A DNA stretch of 64,000 bases from the NCBI RefSeq assembly GCF_002005205.3, contig NZ_CP019702.2, forward strand, positions 1,306,001 to 1,370,000. The letters run 5' to 3'. Source of the DNA: Rhizobium rhizogenes. Its GTDB lineage: Bacteria; Pseudomonadota; Alphaproteobacteria; Rhizobiales; Rhizobiaceae. The notes beneath the pieces are model-generated. The model was not told the DNA's origin and made no database searches. It saw only the letters and a program-made list of their open reading frames with translations. Shown here one piece after another: positions 45,353-54,766 of the stretch. Position 1 is the first letter of the stretch; every line of letters begins with the position of its first letter. The position numbers were made by a program, and so were the translations under genes.

Positions 45353-48308
45353 GGAGCTTCTCGTTTTCAGGGTCGAAGAAAACCGGATGGCACAGGCGGG
45401 CGGCGGTGAATTCATTGCGCAGACCGTTCCACACCATGACTTCCTCGCCATGCCGCGCGGGGCCATTCTTGACGAGGGCGAGGCCGATGGTGGAACCGAG
45501 ATGGGGTGAAAACGCGCTTGAGGTCACATAACCCTGATCGTTTTCCAGCGTTGCCGCCGCATCCCGTTCGAGAATATGCGAACCGGTGCGGAAGGACTGG
45601 TTTTTATCCAGCGGCACGACGCCGACGAGGCTCGGACGGTCGGCAGCGGAAAGCCCCTCGCGCTCCAGCATTCGCCGGCCGATGAAATCGGCCTTGGTGG
45701 CGGAGACCATTTTGCCGAAGCCGAGATCGGCGGGCACCACCGTGCCGTTTATTTCATTATGGGTGACATGGCCCTTTTCGATGCGCAGCACACCAAGCGC
45801 CTCAACACCATAAGGCATGATGTTCTCCGGCTTTCCTGCTTCCATCAGCGCATCGGCAACGCTTTCACCGTAACCGGCCGGAACGGCAAGCTCGTAGGCC
45901 AGCTCACCGGAGAAGGAAATCCGGAACAGGCGTCCGTGCAATTGCCCGCCAAACAGTGAGACGTCTTTGGCCGCAAGAAAGGGGAAAGCCTCGTCGGAAA
46001 TATCCTCATCGACGATTCTTTGCAGAATTGTGCGCGCCTTCGGTCCGGCAATCGCCATCTGCGCCCATTGATCGGTGACGGAGGCAAGCCGCACGTCGAG
46101 ATCCGGCCAGAGTGCCTGGGCGCAGAATTCCAGATGGTTCATGACACCCGCCGCATAGGCCGTGGTGGTCGTCATGAAGAAACGATTCTCCTCCAGCCGG
46201 CTGGTGGTGCCGTCATCATAGATCATGCCATCTTCACGCAGCATCAGGCCATATCGCGCCTTGCCGACCGGCAGCTTGAGAAAGGCATTGCAATAGACCC
46301 GGTTGAGGAATTCGGCGGCGTCCTTGCCGCAAATCTCGATCTTGCCGAGCATCGAGACATCGCAGAGGCCGGCACTCTTGCGAACATTCAGAACCTCGCG
46401 GTCAACACTTTCCCGCCAGCTGTTTTCACCTTTGCGGGGAAACCAGGAGGAGCGATACCATAGACCGGTTTCAACGAAGATCGCTCCATTTTTCTCGGCC
46501 CAGCCATGCAGCGGCGATTTGCGCACCGGCTGGAAATGCTGGCTGTGATAAGCACCGGTGAGCGCGCCAAAGGAGACGGGCGTATAAAAAGGCCGGAAGG
46601 TGGTGGTGCCGACATCGGCCGGGGAAACGCCGCGCGCCTCGGAAAGCAGCCCGATGGCGTTAACGTTGGAAAGCTTGCCCTGATCGGTCGCCATGCCGTT
46701 CGTCGTATAACGCTTGGCCAGTTCCACATGGCCGTAACCTTCGGTGACGGCGACACCGAGATCCTTGCGGTGAACATCATTCTGGTAATCGACAAAGGCT
46801 TTGGCCCTGATGCCGGGAATCGACCAGAGCGGCTTTGCGGGCGGGACGACGATATCGTTTTCCACGACGCCAAATGTTGGTGTAGTCGCTGCAAAACCGA
46901 GATCCTGCGCAAGCGCGGCACCCTTTCGCGCGCCGTCTTCAAGGCAGGCGGCGATGCCATTGATCGCGGATACCGCACCGGCAATTTCGAGCCCCTTGAG
47001 ATTGGTGGGGGCAAGGAAGGCAGCATTGTCTTCCGACCAGACCGGTTTTCCGCCGCGATGGCAGGCGAGATGGATGATGGGGCTGAAACCGCCCGACATG
47101 GCGAGCGCATCGATATTCATGCTTTCCGTGCGGCCATTGGCATAAATTTCTATGGCGGAAAGTGCCTTGCCGCCCTTTGCATTCGAGACGACGCCACCCT
47201 TGATGACACGCGCCTCGCCTTCGTAGCCCGGATTACCCTGCTCGCGGCTGTCGATGATGGCGGCAAGAGTGACGCCCTGTGCTTCCAGGTCGCGGGCAAG
47301 GGCATAACCACTGTCATTGGTGGTGAAAATTGCCGTCGCCGTGCCGGGACTGATGGCATAACGGTTGAGATAGCTGCGCATGGCGCCGGCCATCATCACG
47401 CCGGGAATATCATTACCGCCGAAAACCAGTGGCCGCTCTTCCGCACCCGTGGCGAGCAGCGCATGTTTGGCGACGATGCGCCACAGGCGCTCCACCGGCA
47501 CGTGAGCTTTCGGGTGGGCCACATGTTTTTGCACACGCTCCAGCGCGCCGAAGACATTGCCATCGTACCAGCCGAAGGCCGTGGTCCGTGTCAGCATCGT
47601 CACATTCGGCAGTGTTTCGAGTTCGGCGACGCATAGCGCTGCGAAATCCGTGGCGCTCTTGCCGCCGATGGTCGCGGTTTCGGAAAGGAGCCCGCCGCCT
47701 GCCATGGAATGTTCATCGATGATGATGACGCGCGCGCCGGCGCGCCCAGCGGCAAGGGCTGCGGCAAGTCCTGCCGCGCCGGAGCCAATCACCAGCAGGT
47801 CGCAATGCGCCCAGCATTTGTCGTAGGCGTCCGGGTCTGTCTCGTAGCTCGCCTTGCCGAGACCGGCCGCTTTGCGGATGAAGGGCTCGTAGATTTTTTC
47901 CCAGAAGGCGGCGGGCCACATGAAGGTCTTGTAGTAGAAACCCGCGCCGAGGAAGGGCGAAAGAAGGCCGGTCAATGCGCCGATATCGAAATCGAGAGAG
48001 GGCCAGCGGTTCTGGCTTTTCGCTTCCTGCCCGGCATAAAGCTCCTGCATGGTGGCGCGCGTGTTCGGCTCCGTGCGCCCGCCGCTGCCGATCGTCATCA
48101 GGGCGTTCGGCTCGGCGGCACCCGCCGTCAATAGGCCGCGCGGGCGGTGATATTTGAAACTGCGTCCGACGAGCCGCTGGCCATTGGCGAGCAGGGCGGA
48201 GGCGAGACTGTCGCCTGCAAAACCCTGCATCACCTTGCCATCGAAGGTGAAGGAAAGCGGCTGGGTGCGGTCAATCAGACCGCCGGTCTTCAGGCGGCTG
48301 GATGTCAT
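45345..48308 (-). CDS. mgdC: Sarcosine oxidase alpha-type / N-methylglutamate dehydrogenase subunit C
   Basis: 987 residues. Domain order matches heterotetrameric sarcosine oxidase alpha: a ferredoxin-like N-terminus (SFTFDGKVMQGFAGDSLASA; RSFKYHRPRGLL), an NAD-binding Rossmann fold (LLVIGSGAAGLAAALAAGRA) with a second nucleotide motif region, and a C-terminal aminomethyltransferase-like domain (LCDVSMLGKIEICGKDAAEF; GVEALGVLRIEKGHVTHNE) that uses tetrahydrofolate. The N-methyl group is oxidised and passed to tetrahydrofolate as methylene-tetrahydrofolate. Start and stop overlap the neighbours by 3-8 bases. Assigned to the N-methylglutamate pathway by context. Confidence 0.88.
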   Translation of the reverse strand: MTSSRLKTGGLIDRTQPLSFTFDGKVMQGFAGDSLASALLANGQRLVGRSFKYHRPRGLLTAGAAEPNALMTIGSGGRTEPNTRATMQELYAGQEAKSQNRWPSLDFDIGALTGLLSPFLGAGFYYKTFMWPAAFWEKIYEPFIRKAAGLGKASYETDPDAYDKCWAHCDLLVIGSGAAGLAAALAAGRAGARVIIIDEHSMAGGGLLSETATIGGKSATDFAALCVAELETLPNVTMLTRTTAFGWYDGNVFGALERVQKHVAHPKAHVPVERLWRIVAKHALLATGAEERPLVFGGNDIPGVMMAGAMRSYLNRYAISPGTATAIFTTNDSGYALARDLEAQGVTLAAIIDSREQGNPGYEGEARVIKGGVVSNAKGGKALSAIEIYANGRTESMNIDALAMSGGFSPIIHLACHRGGKPVWSEDNAAFLAPTNLKGLEIAGAVSAINGIAACLEDGARKGAALAQDLGFAATTPTFGVVENDIVVPPAKPLWSIPGIRAKAFVDYQNDVHRKDLGVAVTEGYGHVELAKRYTTNGMATDQGKLSNVNAIGLLSEARGVSPADVGTTTFRPFYTPVSFGALTGAYHSQHFQPVRKSPLHGWAEKNGAIFVETGLWYRSSWFPRKGENSWRESVDREVLNVRKSAGLCDVSMLGKIEICGKDAAEFLNRVYCNAFLKLPVGKARYGLMLREDGMIYDDGTTSRLEENRFFMTTTTAYAAGVMNHLEFCAQALWPDLDVRLASVTDQWAQMAIAGPKARTILQRIVDEDISDEAFPFLAAKDVSLFGGQLHGRLFRISFSGELAYELAVPAGYGESVADALMEAGKPENIMPYGVEALGVLRIEKGHVTHNEINGTVVPADLGFGKMVSATKADFIGRRMLEREGLSAADRPSLVGVVPLDKNQSFRTGSHILERDAAATLENDQGYVTSSAFSPHLGSTIGLALVKNGPARHGEEVMVWNGLRNEFTAARLCHPVFFDPENEKLHV

Positions 48309-48580
48309 GCGCTTGTCACTTCCTTCTCTCCGGCGGCATCCCGGCAGGCGGATATCTCATGGGTGACCGTATCGCGGGCGACGATGAGCCAGCGGCGGCA
48401 GCCGGAGGTGTGGTGCCAATATTCCTCATAGGCGCCGCGCGGATTGTCACGCAGATAGACATAATCGAACCATTCCTCAGCACCGGCATCCGCCGCCGGT
48501 CGCTGAAGGGCAGCGCCCTTGATGGTGAATTCTTGCCTGGGTCTTGGCCCGCAATGCGGGCAGGGCACGAGACTTGCCAT
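48305..48580 (-). CDS. mgdB: Sarcosine oxidase delta-type / N-methylglutamate dehydrogenase subunit B
   Basis: 91 residues, usual for the delta subunit. Zinc-binding residues are visible: Cys7 and Cys10 (VPCPHCG), then His56, His57 and Cys61 (WHHTSGCRRW). Family members are small zinc proteins at the core of the heterotetramer. Its stop overlaps the large-subunit start as ATGA. Encoded between the beta-type and alpha-type subunits, the standard soxBDAG order. Confidence 0.88.
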   Translation of the reverse strand: MASLVPCPHCGPRPRQEFTIKGAALQRPAADAGAEEWFDYVYLRDNPRGAYEEYWHHTSGCRRWLIVARDTVTHEISACRDAAGEKEVTSA

Positions 48581-48657
48581 TTCAGATGTCCTTGATCCGC
48601 CAGATAGCGGGATGGCGAAAATTGTAAGGTTTTTTCGCCTGAAATCCCGCTACAGAT

Positions 48658-49908
48658 TTAGTGAAGGTTGGGCTGTGCGCCCTGGCCCTTTTCATCGATG
48701 AGATAACCGCGCCGGAAGCGGTCCAGCCGGAACGCTGCCGCCGTTTCCTGCGGTGTGCCGCGCGCCAGAAGATGGGCAAAGCAAAAACCTGAAGCGGGCG
48801 TCGCCTTGAAGCCGCCGTAACACCAGCCGGCATTGAGATAGAGATTGTCGATCGGGGTTTGGTCGATGATCGGTGAACCATCCATCGACATATCCATGAT
48901 ACCGCCCCAGGAGCGCAGGACCCGGACGCGGGAAAGCGCCGGTATCATCGCCTTGCCGGCTTCGGCGACATGTTCGACCGTCGCCAGATTGCCGCGTTGG
49001 GCATAGGAGTTGTAACCGTCTATATCGCCGCCGAAGACGAGGCCGCCCTTGTCCGATTGCGAAACGTAGAAATGGCCCGCCCCGAAGGTGACGACGCCAT
49101 CGATGAAGGGCTTCAGCCCTTCCGACACAAAAGCCTGCAGCACATGGCTTTCGATCGGCAGCTTCAGCCCGGCCATGGCGGCCACCTGCGAGGAATTGCC
49201 CGCTGCCGCCAGCGCCAGCTTGCCACAACCGATGAAGCCGCGGCTGGTCTCCACACCCACGACCATGCCGTTTTCGCGGCGAATACCCGTCACCTCGCAG
49301 CCCTGAATGATATCGACGCCCCGGCTGTCTGCACCACGGGCATAACCCCAGGCAACGGCATCATGCCGCACCGTGCCACCGCGCTTTTGCAGCAGGCCGC
49401 CCTGAACCGGAAAGCGGGCATTGTCGAAATCGAGAAACGGCAGCATTGCCTTGACCGAGGCACGGTCCAGAAGTTCGGCATCGACGCCGTGCAGCCGCAT
49501 GGCATTGCCGCGCCTTGTATAGGCATCGCGCTGCGCATCCGAATGGAAAAGGTTCAGCACGCCGCGCTGAGAAACCATGGCATTGAAATTGAAATCCTGC
49601 TCCAGCCCTTCCCACAGCTTCATTGAAAGCTCGTAGAATGGGTTGTTGCCCGGCAGCAGGTAATTGGAGCGGATGATCGTGGTGTTGCGGCCGACATTGC
49701 CGGAGCCGATATAGTTTTTCTCCAGCACCGCGACATTGGTGATGCCGAATTCCTTGGCAAGGTAATAGGCGGTCGCCAGCCCGTGCCCGCCGCCGCCAAC
49801 GATGATGACGTCATAATGCGGCTTCGGTGACACATCCCGCCATGCGGGCTTCCACGATTTATTGCCAAGAAGGCCATTCATGAAAATGGAAAAGGCGGAA
49901 TAGCGCAT
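48658..49908 (-). CDS. mgdA: Sarcosine oxidase beta-type / N-methylglutamate dehydrogenase subunit A
   Basis: 416 residues from ATG 49908 (MRYSAFSIFMNG, the usual family beginning; an in-frame start 8 codons upstream is less likely). An FAD-binding Rossmann motif YDVIIVGGGGHGLATAYYLA and an ADP-ribose-contact NVAVLEKN follow, and RHDAVAWGYARG contains a His at about residue 182 that corresponds to the flavin-anchoring region in heterotetrameric enzymes. It carries the amine-oxidising site. First gene of the four-gene leftward operon, divergent from the GlxA-type regulator. Confidence 0.88.
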   Translation of the reverse strand: MRYSAFSIFMNGLLGNKSWKPAWRDVSPKPHYDVIIVGGGGHGLATAYYLAKEFGITNVAVLEKNYIGSGNVGRNTTIIRSNYLLPGNNPFYELSMKLWEGLEQDFNFNAMVSQRGVLNLFHSDAQRDAYTRRGNAMRLHGVDAELLDRASVKAMLPFLDFDNARFPVQGGLLQKRGGTVRHDAVAWGYARGADSRGVDIIQGCEVTGIRRENGMVVGVETSRGFIGCGKLALAAAGNSSQVAAMAGLKLPIESHVLQAFVSEGLKPFIDGVVTFGAGHFYVSQSDKGGLVFGGDIDGYNSYAQRGNLATVEHVAEAGKAMIPALSRVRVLRSWGGIMDMSMDGSPIIDQTPIDNLYLNAGWCYGGFKATPASGFCFAHLLARGTPQETAAAFRLDRFRRGYLIDEKGQGAQPNLH

Positions 49909-49998
49909 CTGGCGAACCTCGAACGATGTCACGCAAGCTTATCGACACGGTTCGAAAGGCGATTGCAGAAAAGGGACATTGTGAATTAGAAAAGAGAC

Positions 49999-50973
49999 AT
50001 GACCGTCATCGAGCAAAAAAATACCCAGCGTATCGGTTTTGTCCTCGTCCAGAATTTTGCGCTGATGTCCTACGCTTCGGCGGCGGAGCCGCTGCGGGCT
50101 GCCAATCTCATTGCCGGGACCGATCTTTATGAGGTCGTGCCTTTGTCCTTCGGCGGTGAATCCGTCAGAAGCTCGTCGGGAATCCTCGTCGATTGCCAGT
50201 CACTCGCCATGGTGGGCGAGCGATGCCATACGATCTTCGTCTGTGCCGGCGGTGGGCCGCAGGACTGGGCGGTGGGGGAAGGTTCTTTTGGCATGCTGCG
50301 GCGGCTGGCGCGCCAGGGCGTCAGGATTGGTGGCATTTCCAGCGGTGCTTACCTGCTGGCGGCGGCGGGCCTGCTGGATAATCGCGATTTTACGATCCAC
50401 TGGGAGCACGCGCCGGTACTCCGGGAAGCCTTTGCCCATCTCACGCCCAGACAGGCCCGCTTCGTCATCGATGGGGACCGCATTACCTGCGCCGGCGGCG
50501 TTGCGCCTCTCGACATGATGCATGCGATGATTTCGCAGAGAATGGGTGCCCATTTCGCAAGGCGTGTCAGCGACTGGTATCTGCACACGGCGGTCGCCGA
50601 ACCCGGCGCGCCGCAGCGGGGCTCCTCGGCGGAACGTCATGGCACCCACCATCCGGCCTTGCTGACCGTGCTGGAAAAAATGGAAACGACCATCGAAAGT
50701 CCGCTTGACCGGCAGACCATGGCAAAGCTGGCCGGAACCAGCGCGCGGCATCTCGACCGGCTTTTCGCGAGCCATCTTAAGTCGACATTTCTGGAGACCT
50801 ACCGCGCCATTCGCCTTGACCACGCCCGGCGATTGCTGGAGCAAAGCCCGCTCTCCATCGCGGAAGTGTCCTTCGCCACCGGTTTTTCCAGTGCAGGCCA
50901 TTTTTCGGGTTGCTTCAAGGCCCGCTTCGGTCAAACACCGAATGCGATGCGACAAAGATTTCCCCTGAATTAA
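49999..50973 (+). CDS. glxA: AraC-family regulator with DJ-1/PfpI domain (GlxA/GbdR type)
   Basis: 324 residues. The N-terminal 190 residues form a class I glutamine amidotransferase-like (DJ-1/PfpI) sensor (IGFVLVQNFALMSYASAAEPL; TIFVCAGGG; GISSGAYLLAAAGLL), and the C-terminal part has two AraC helix-turn-helix motifs (DRQTMAKLAGTSARHLDRLF and LSIAEVSFATGFSSAGHFSG). Such regulators activate amine and glycine-betaine-type catabolism. It is divergently encoded from the mgd operon (90-base gap) and upstream of mgs, so it is likely an activator of both. A GTTTTCC/GGAAAAC inverted repeat follows the stop. Confidence 0.88.
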   Translation: MTVIEQKNTQRIGFVLVQNFALMSYASAAEPLRAANLIAGTDLYEVVPLSFGGESVRSSSGILVDCQSLAMVGERCHTIFVCAGGGPQDWAVGEGSFGMLRRLARQGVRIGGISSGAYLLAAAGLLDNRDFTIHWEHAPVLREAFAHLTPRQARFVIDGDRITCAGGVAPLDMMHAMISQRMGAHFARRVSDWYLHTAVAEPGAPQRGSSAERHGTHHPALLTVLEKMETTIESPLDRQTMAKLAGTSARHLDRLFASHLKSTFLETYRAIRLDHARRLLEQSPLSIAEVSFATGFSSAGHFSGCFKARFGQTPNAMRQRFPLN

Positions 50974-50977
50974 AATA

Positions 50978-51000
50978 GTTTTCCTGTAAAGAAGGAAAAC
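50978..51000. promoter_or_regulatory. Inverted repeat between glxA-type and cupin regulator genes
   Basis: Perfect 7-base arms GTTTTCC (50978-50984) and GGAAAAC (50994-51000), 9-base loop, just after the glxA-type stop and 17 bases before the next start. No T-tract follows. It may be an operator of the cupin-type regulator or an mRNA processing hairpin. Function unproven. Confidence 0.35.
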
Positions 51001-51016
51001 ACGAAGGAGGAAACCG

Positions 51017-51682
51017 ATGGCCAAGGATACCACCAAGACCGAGCAGGCGCAGTTCCTGTCCCAGGACCCGCATGCCGTTCGCGAGCCGAGGGTCAACAAT
51101 CTGGAAATGGCGATCGGCCATGAGGTGCGCGCCTATCGCAAGAAACTCGGTATCACGGTCACCGATCTTGCGTCCGCCACCGGTGTTTCCGTGGGCATGC
51201 TTTCCAAGATCGAGAACGGTAATATCTCCCCGTCGCTCACCACGCTGCAGACGCTTTCAAAGGCGCTGGGCGTGCCGATCACGGCGTTCTTTCGCGGTTT
51301 TGAGGAGCCGCGCAGTGCCACCTTCGTCAAGGCAGGGCAAGGGGTGAATATCGAACGCAGGGGTACCCGGGCCGGCCACCAATACAGCCTGCTCGGCCAT
51401 ATCGACAACAATACGAGCGGCGTCACCGTTGAGCCCTATCTCATCACGCTCACCAAGGATTCGGATGTGTTTCCGACCTTCCAGCATGAGGGCATGGAGT
51501 TTCTCTACATGCTGGAAGGAGAGGTGGTCTATCGCCACGGCGAACAGCTTTTCACGATGCAGGCAGGCGACAGCCTGTTTTTCGACGCCGATGCGCCGCA
51601 CGGGCCGGAGGAATTGGTAAAGCTCCCCGCCCGTTATCTGTCGATCATTTCCTATCCGCAGAGGCGCGTGACCAGTGATTGA
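51017..51682 (+). CDS. XRE-family regulator with C-terminal cupin domain
   Basis: 221 residues. The helix-turn-helix is visible at residues 33-87 (VRAYRKKLGITVTDLASAT; VSVGMLSKIENGNISPSL; LQTLSKALGVP). The C-terminal half is a cupin with FPTFQHEGMEFLYMLEGEVV and MQAGDSLFFDADAPHGPEE, giving the His/Glu metal-binding positions. This architecture is common in amine-metabolism regulators (PuuR-like). It lies 43 bases after the glxA-type gene and 96 bases before mgsA. A role in controlling the N-methylglutamate genes is inferred from position. Confidence 0.88.
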   Translation: MAKDTTKTEQAQFLSQDPHAVREPRVNNLEMAIGHEVRAYRKKLGITVTDLASATGVSVGMLSKIENGNISPSLTTLQTLSKALGVPITAFFRGFEEPRSATFVKAGQGVNIERRGTRAGHQYSLLGHIDNNTSGVTVEPYLITLTKDSDVFPTFQHEGMEFLYMLEGEVVYRHGEQLFTMQAGDSLFFDADAPHGPEELVKLPARYLSIISYPQRRVTSD

Positions 51683-51717
51683 GAATTTGCCTTAGAAGAA
51701 AAAAATATTCCTGATAG

Positions 51718-51742
51718 TTGACGAATTGGAATTCCATATGTT
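51718..51742 (+). promoter_or_regulatory. Candidate promoter/operator in front of mgsA
   Basis: TTGACG at 51718-51723 could be a -35 box and TATGTT at 51737-51742 a -10 like hexamer, although the spacing is short. Between them lies the perfect palindrome TGGAATTCCA (51727-51736), a possible regulator site. A GGAGG ribosome site precedes mgsA. Weak support. Confidence 0.3.
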
Positions 51743-51778
51743 AGCCCTTCATTCAGAAACGAATGGAGGTGCCTGTCG

Positions 51779-52684
51779 ATGTGCGGCATTGTTGGACTAT
51801 TCCTGAAAGACAAAAGCCTTGAACCGCAGCTGGGTCAGCTGCTCTCGGACATGCTCGTCACCATGACCGATCGCGGCCCGGATTCGGCCGGGATTGCGAT
51901 CTATGGCAGCGCTGCCAATGGCCGCGCGAAAGTGACGATCCAGTCGGCTGATCCCATCGCCGATTTCTCCGGCCTCGCTGAAGTGCTGAAGGAAAATGGT
52001 GTTGACGCCGTGGTCACGGTGAAAAGCACACATGCTGTTCTCGATATTCCAGCCGAGAAGCTGGATGTTATTCGTCCGGCTCTTTTGGCCACCCGACCAA
52101 ATGTGCGGGTCATGGGCTCGGGCGACAGTGTCGAAATCTATAAGGAAACCGGCCTGCCGAAGGACGTTGTCGCCCGTTTCGACGTGCGCTCCATGGCCGG
52201 CAGCCATGGCATCGGCCACACTCGTATGGCAACGGAATCGGCTGTTACGACGCTGGGCGCGCATCCCTTCTCCACCGGTGCCGACCAGTGCCTCGTGCAT
52301 AACGGTTCGCTTTCCAACCACAATAACCTGCGCCGCGAACTGGTGCGCGAAGGCATGACGTTCGAAACCCAGAATGACTCGGAAGTTGCTGCCGCCTATC
52401 TCACGGCTGAGATGGCCAAGGGCAAGGATCTGGGCGAGGCGCTCGAGGGTGCGCTCGATGATCTCGACGGCTTTTTCACCTTCGTCGTCGGCACCAAATC
52501 CGGCTTTGGCGTGGTGCGTGATCCCATCGCCTGCAAACCTGCTGTCATGGCCGAGACCGACCAATATGTCGCTTTCGGCTCGGAATATCGCGCGCTGGTC
52601 AATCTGCCCGGCATCGAAAATGCCCGCGTCTGGGAGCCGGAACCGGCGACCGTCTATTTCTGGGACCATGAAAAGGCCGCCTGA
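51779..52684 (+). CDS. mgsA: N-methylglutamate synthase subunit A (class II glutamine amidotransferase)
   Basis: 301 residues. It begins MCGIVGLFL with the N-terminal nucleophile cysteine of class II amidotransferases, followed by MTDRGPDSAGIAIYG and GSHGIGHTRMATES, VHNGSLSNHNNLRRELVREG and NDSEVAAAYL, all standard for the GltB amidotransferase domain. In N-methylglutamate synthase this subunit supplies the domain-I function; the full enzyme makes N-methylglutamate. It is also seen under the name GlxB in rhizobia. First gene of the rightward mgs operon. Confidence 0.86.
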   Translation: MCGIVGLFLKDKSLEPQLGQLLSDMLVTMTDRGPDSAGIAIYGSAANGRAKVTIQSADPIADFSGLAEVLKENGVDAVVTVKSTHAVLDIPAEKLDVIRPALLATRPNVRVMGSGDSVEIYKETGLPKDVVARFDVRSMAGSHGIGHTRMATESAVTTLGAHPFSTGADQCLVHNGSLSNHNNLRRELVREGMTFETQNDSEVAAAYLTAEMAKGKDLGEALEGALDDLDGFFTFVVGTKSGFGVVRDPIACKPAVMAETDQYVAFGSEYRALVNLPGIENARVWEPEPATVYFWDHEKAA

Positions 52685-52721
52685 GACCCATCATCGGCGC
52701 CTGTTTTGAAAGTCATAATCC

Positions 52722-53408
52722 ATGCCAGTTTTCGATCTCTCCCACACGCCATTGCGTGAACTCAACAGTGCGCTCCACGGCCTTTCCTCTGGAGCCAACG
52801 ACACCGAATTCGAAGTGGTCAATCCGCGCGGCCACCATGCCGTGGCTGTCGGCATCGACAGCCCTGTGATCGTCGATGTACGCGGCTCGGTCGGTTATTA
52901 TTGCGCCGGCATGAATGATGGCGGCACCGTCACCGTGCACGGTTCGGCCGGGCCGGGCGTTGCGGAAAACATGATGTCCGGCACCGTCGTCATCGAGGGT
53001 GATGCTTCGCAATATGCCGGTGCCACCGGTCGCGGCGGGCTTCTGGTCATCAGGGGCAATGCCGCCTCCCGCTGCGGCATTTCCATGAAGGGCATCGATA
53101 TCGTCGTGAAGGGTAATATCGGCCATATGTCCGCCTTCATGGGCCAGTCCGGCCATCTCGTCGTCTGCGGTGATGCGGGCGATGCGCTGGGCGATTCCCT
53201 TTATGAGGCGAAGCTTTTCGTGCGCGGTTCGGTGAAGAGCCTCGGTGCCGATTGCATCGAAAAGGAGATGCGCCCGGAACATCTCGAAAAGCTTGCCGAA
53301 CTCCTCGAAAAGGCCGGCGTCACCGATGTCAGCCCCGGTGAGTTCAAGCGCTACGGCTCGGCCCGCACGCTCTACAATTTCAACATCGACAACGCCGACG
53401 CGTATTGA
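52722..53408 (+). CDS. mgsB: N-methylglutamate synthase subunit B (GXGXG domain)
   Basis: 228 residues. A right-handed beta-helix corresponding to the C-terminal domain of glutamate synthase large subunit: regularly spaced Gly-x-x-Gly turns such as VTVHGSAGPGVAENMMSG, YAGATGRGGLLVIRGNAASR, SGHLVVCGDAGDALGDSLYE. It packs against the FMN subunit in related enzymes. It starts 37 bases after mgsA and ends 16 bases before mgsC. Also known as GlxC in rhizobial annotation. Confidence 0.86.
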   Translation: MPVFDLSHTPLRELNSALHGLSSGANDTEFEVVNPRGHHAVAVGIDSPVIVDVRGSVGYYCAGMNDGGTVTVHGSAGPGVAENMMSGTVVIEGDASQYAGATGRGGLLVIRGNAASRCGISMKGIDIVVKGNIGHMSAFMGQSGHLVVCGDAGDALGDSLYEAKLFVRGSVKSLGADCIEKEMRPEHLEKLAELLEKAGVTDVSPGEFKRYGSARTLYNFNIDNADAY

Positions 53409-53424
53409 GGCGAGGGATATTCCG

Positions 53425-54753
53425 ATGAGCTATCACAACCCCTTCACCCCGCCGCGCAAATCCGCAACATTCGATGATCATACGCTGGCGGAAATCCGCC
53501 GCGCGGCGGCGACCGGCATCTATGACATTCGCGGCGCCGGCACCAAGCGCAAGGTGCCGCATTTCGACGACCTCTTGTTTCTTGGCGCGTCGATCTCGCG
53601 TTATCCGCTCGAGGGTTACCGCGAGAAGTGCGATACGACCGTCACGCTCGGCACGCGCTTCGCCAAGAAGCCGATCACGTTGAAAACGCCGATCACCATT
53701 GCCGGCATGAGCTTCGGCGCGCTTTCGGGCAATGCCAAGGAAGCGCTCGGCCGTGGCGCGACCATCGCCGGCACGTCCACCACGACGGGCGATGGCGGCA
53801 TGACGGATGAGGAGCGCGGCCATAGCCAGACGCTGGTTTACCAGTATCTGCCCTCACGTTACGGCATGAACCCGAAAGACCTGCGCCGTGCGGATGCCAT
53901 CGAGGTCGTGGTCGGCCAGGGCGCGAAGCCGGGCGGTGGCGGCATGTTGCTCGGCCAGAAGATTTCCGATCGTGTCGCCAACATGCGCAACCTGCCGAAG
54001 GGCATCGACCAGCGCTCCGCCTGCCGCCATCCCGATTGGACCGGCCCTGATGATCTCGAAATCAAGATCCTCGAACTGCGCGAAATCACCGACTGGGAAA
54101 AACCTATCTACATCAAGGTCGGTGGTGCACGCCCCTATTACGACACGGCTTTGGCGGTGAAGGCCGGTGCCGATGTGGTGGTGCTTGACGGCATGCAGGG
54201 CGGCACGGCCGCGACGCAGGATGTGTTCATCGAAAATGTCGGCATGCCAACGCTCGCCTGCATTCGCCCCGCCGTGCAGGCGCTTCAGGATCTCGGCATG
54301 CACCGCAAGGTGCAGCTCATCGTCTCCGGCGGCATTCGCTCAGGCGCTGATGTCGCCAAGGCTTTGGCGCTCGGTGCCGATGCGGTTGCGATTGGAACTG
54401 CGGCGCTGGTGGCGCTGGGTGACAATGATCCGCATTGGGAAGCGGAATACCAGAAACTCGGCACCACCGCCGGCGCTTATGATGACTGGCATGAGGGCAA
54501 AGACCCCGCCGGCATCACCACGCAGGATCCCGAACTTGCCGCGCGCCTTGATCCCGTTGCCGCCGGCCGCCGCCTCGCCAATTACCTGAAGGTCATGACG
54601 CTCGAGGCGCAGACCATCGCGCGTGCCTGCGGCAAGAACCATCTCCACAATCTGGAGCCGGAAGATCTGGTGGCGTTGACCATGGAGGCTGCGGCAATGG
54701 CGCAGGTTCCGCTGGCGGGAACGAGCTGGTTCCCGGGGAAAGGCAGCTTTTAA
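53425..54753 (+). CDS. mgsC: N-methylglutamate synthase subunit C (FMN-binding glutamate synthase domain)
   Basis: 442 residues from ATG 53425; the longer in-frame region overlaps mgsB and lacks family similarity. It matches the FMN-binding TIM-barrel domain of glutamate synthase: PITIAGMSFGALSGNAKEAL, STTTGDGGMTDEERG, GQGAKPGGGGMLLGQKIS, DVVVLDGMQGGTAATQDV and LIVSGGIRSGADVAKALALG. In the N-methylglutamate pathway this subunit catalyses formation of N-methylglutamate from gamma-glutamylmethylamide and 2-oxoglutarate-type chemistry with MgsA/B. A strong terminator follows, separating it from gmaS. Confidence 0.87.
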   Translation: MSYHNPFTPPRKSATFDDHTLAEIRRAAATGIYDIRGAGTKRKVPHFDDLLFLGASISRYPLEGYREKCDTTVTLGTRFAKKPITLKTPITIAGMSFGALSGNAKEALGRGATIAGTSTTTGDGGMTDEERGHSQTLVYQYLPSRYGMNPKDLRRADAIEVVVGQGAKPGGGGMLLGQKISDRVANMRNLPKGIDQRSACRHPDWTGPDDLEIKILELREITDWEKPIYIKVGGARPYYDTALAVKAGADVVVLDGMQGGTAATQDVFIENVGMPTLACIRPAVQALQDLGMHRKVQLIVSGGIRSGADVAKALALGADAVAIGTAALVALGDNDPHWEAEYQKLGTTAGAYDDWHEGKDPAGITTQDPELAARLDPVAAGRRLANYLKVMTLEAQTIARACGKNHLHNLEPEDLVALTMEAAAMAQVPLAGTSWFPGKGSF

Positions 54754-54766
54754 GCCATAAAGAACG

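Noticed and set aside
49999..54753. Reading the glxA/mgsABC genes as an ordinary GltB glutamate synthase split by frameshifts
   Set aside because: The three genes have separate starts, ribosome sites and gaps and match the subunit division of N-methylglutamate synthase, so they are not a broken gltB.
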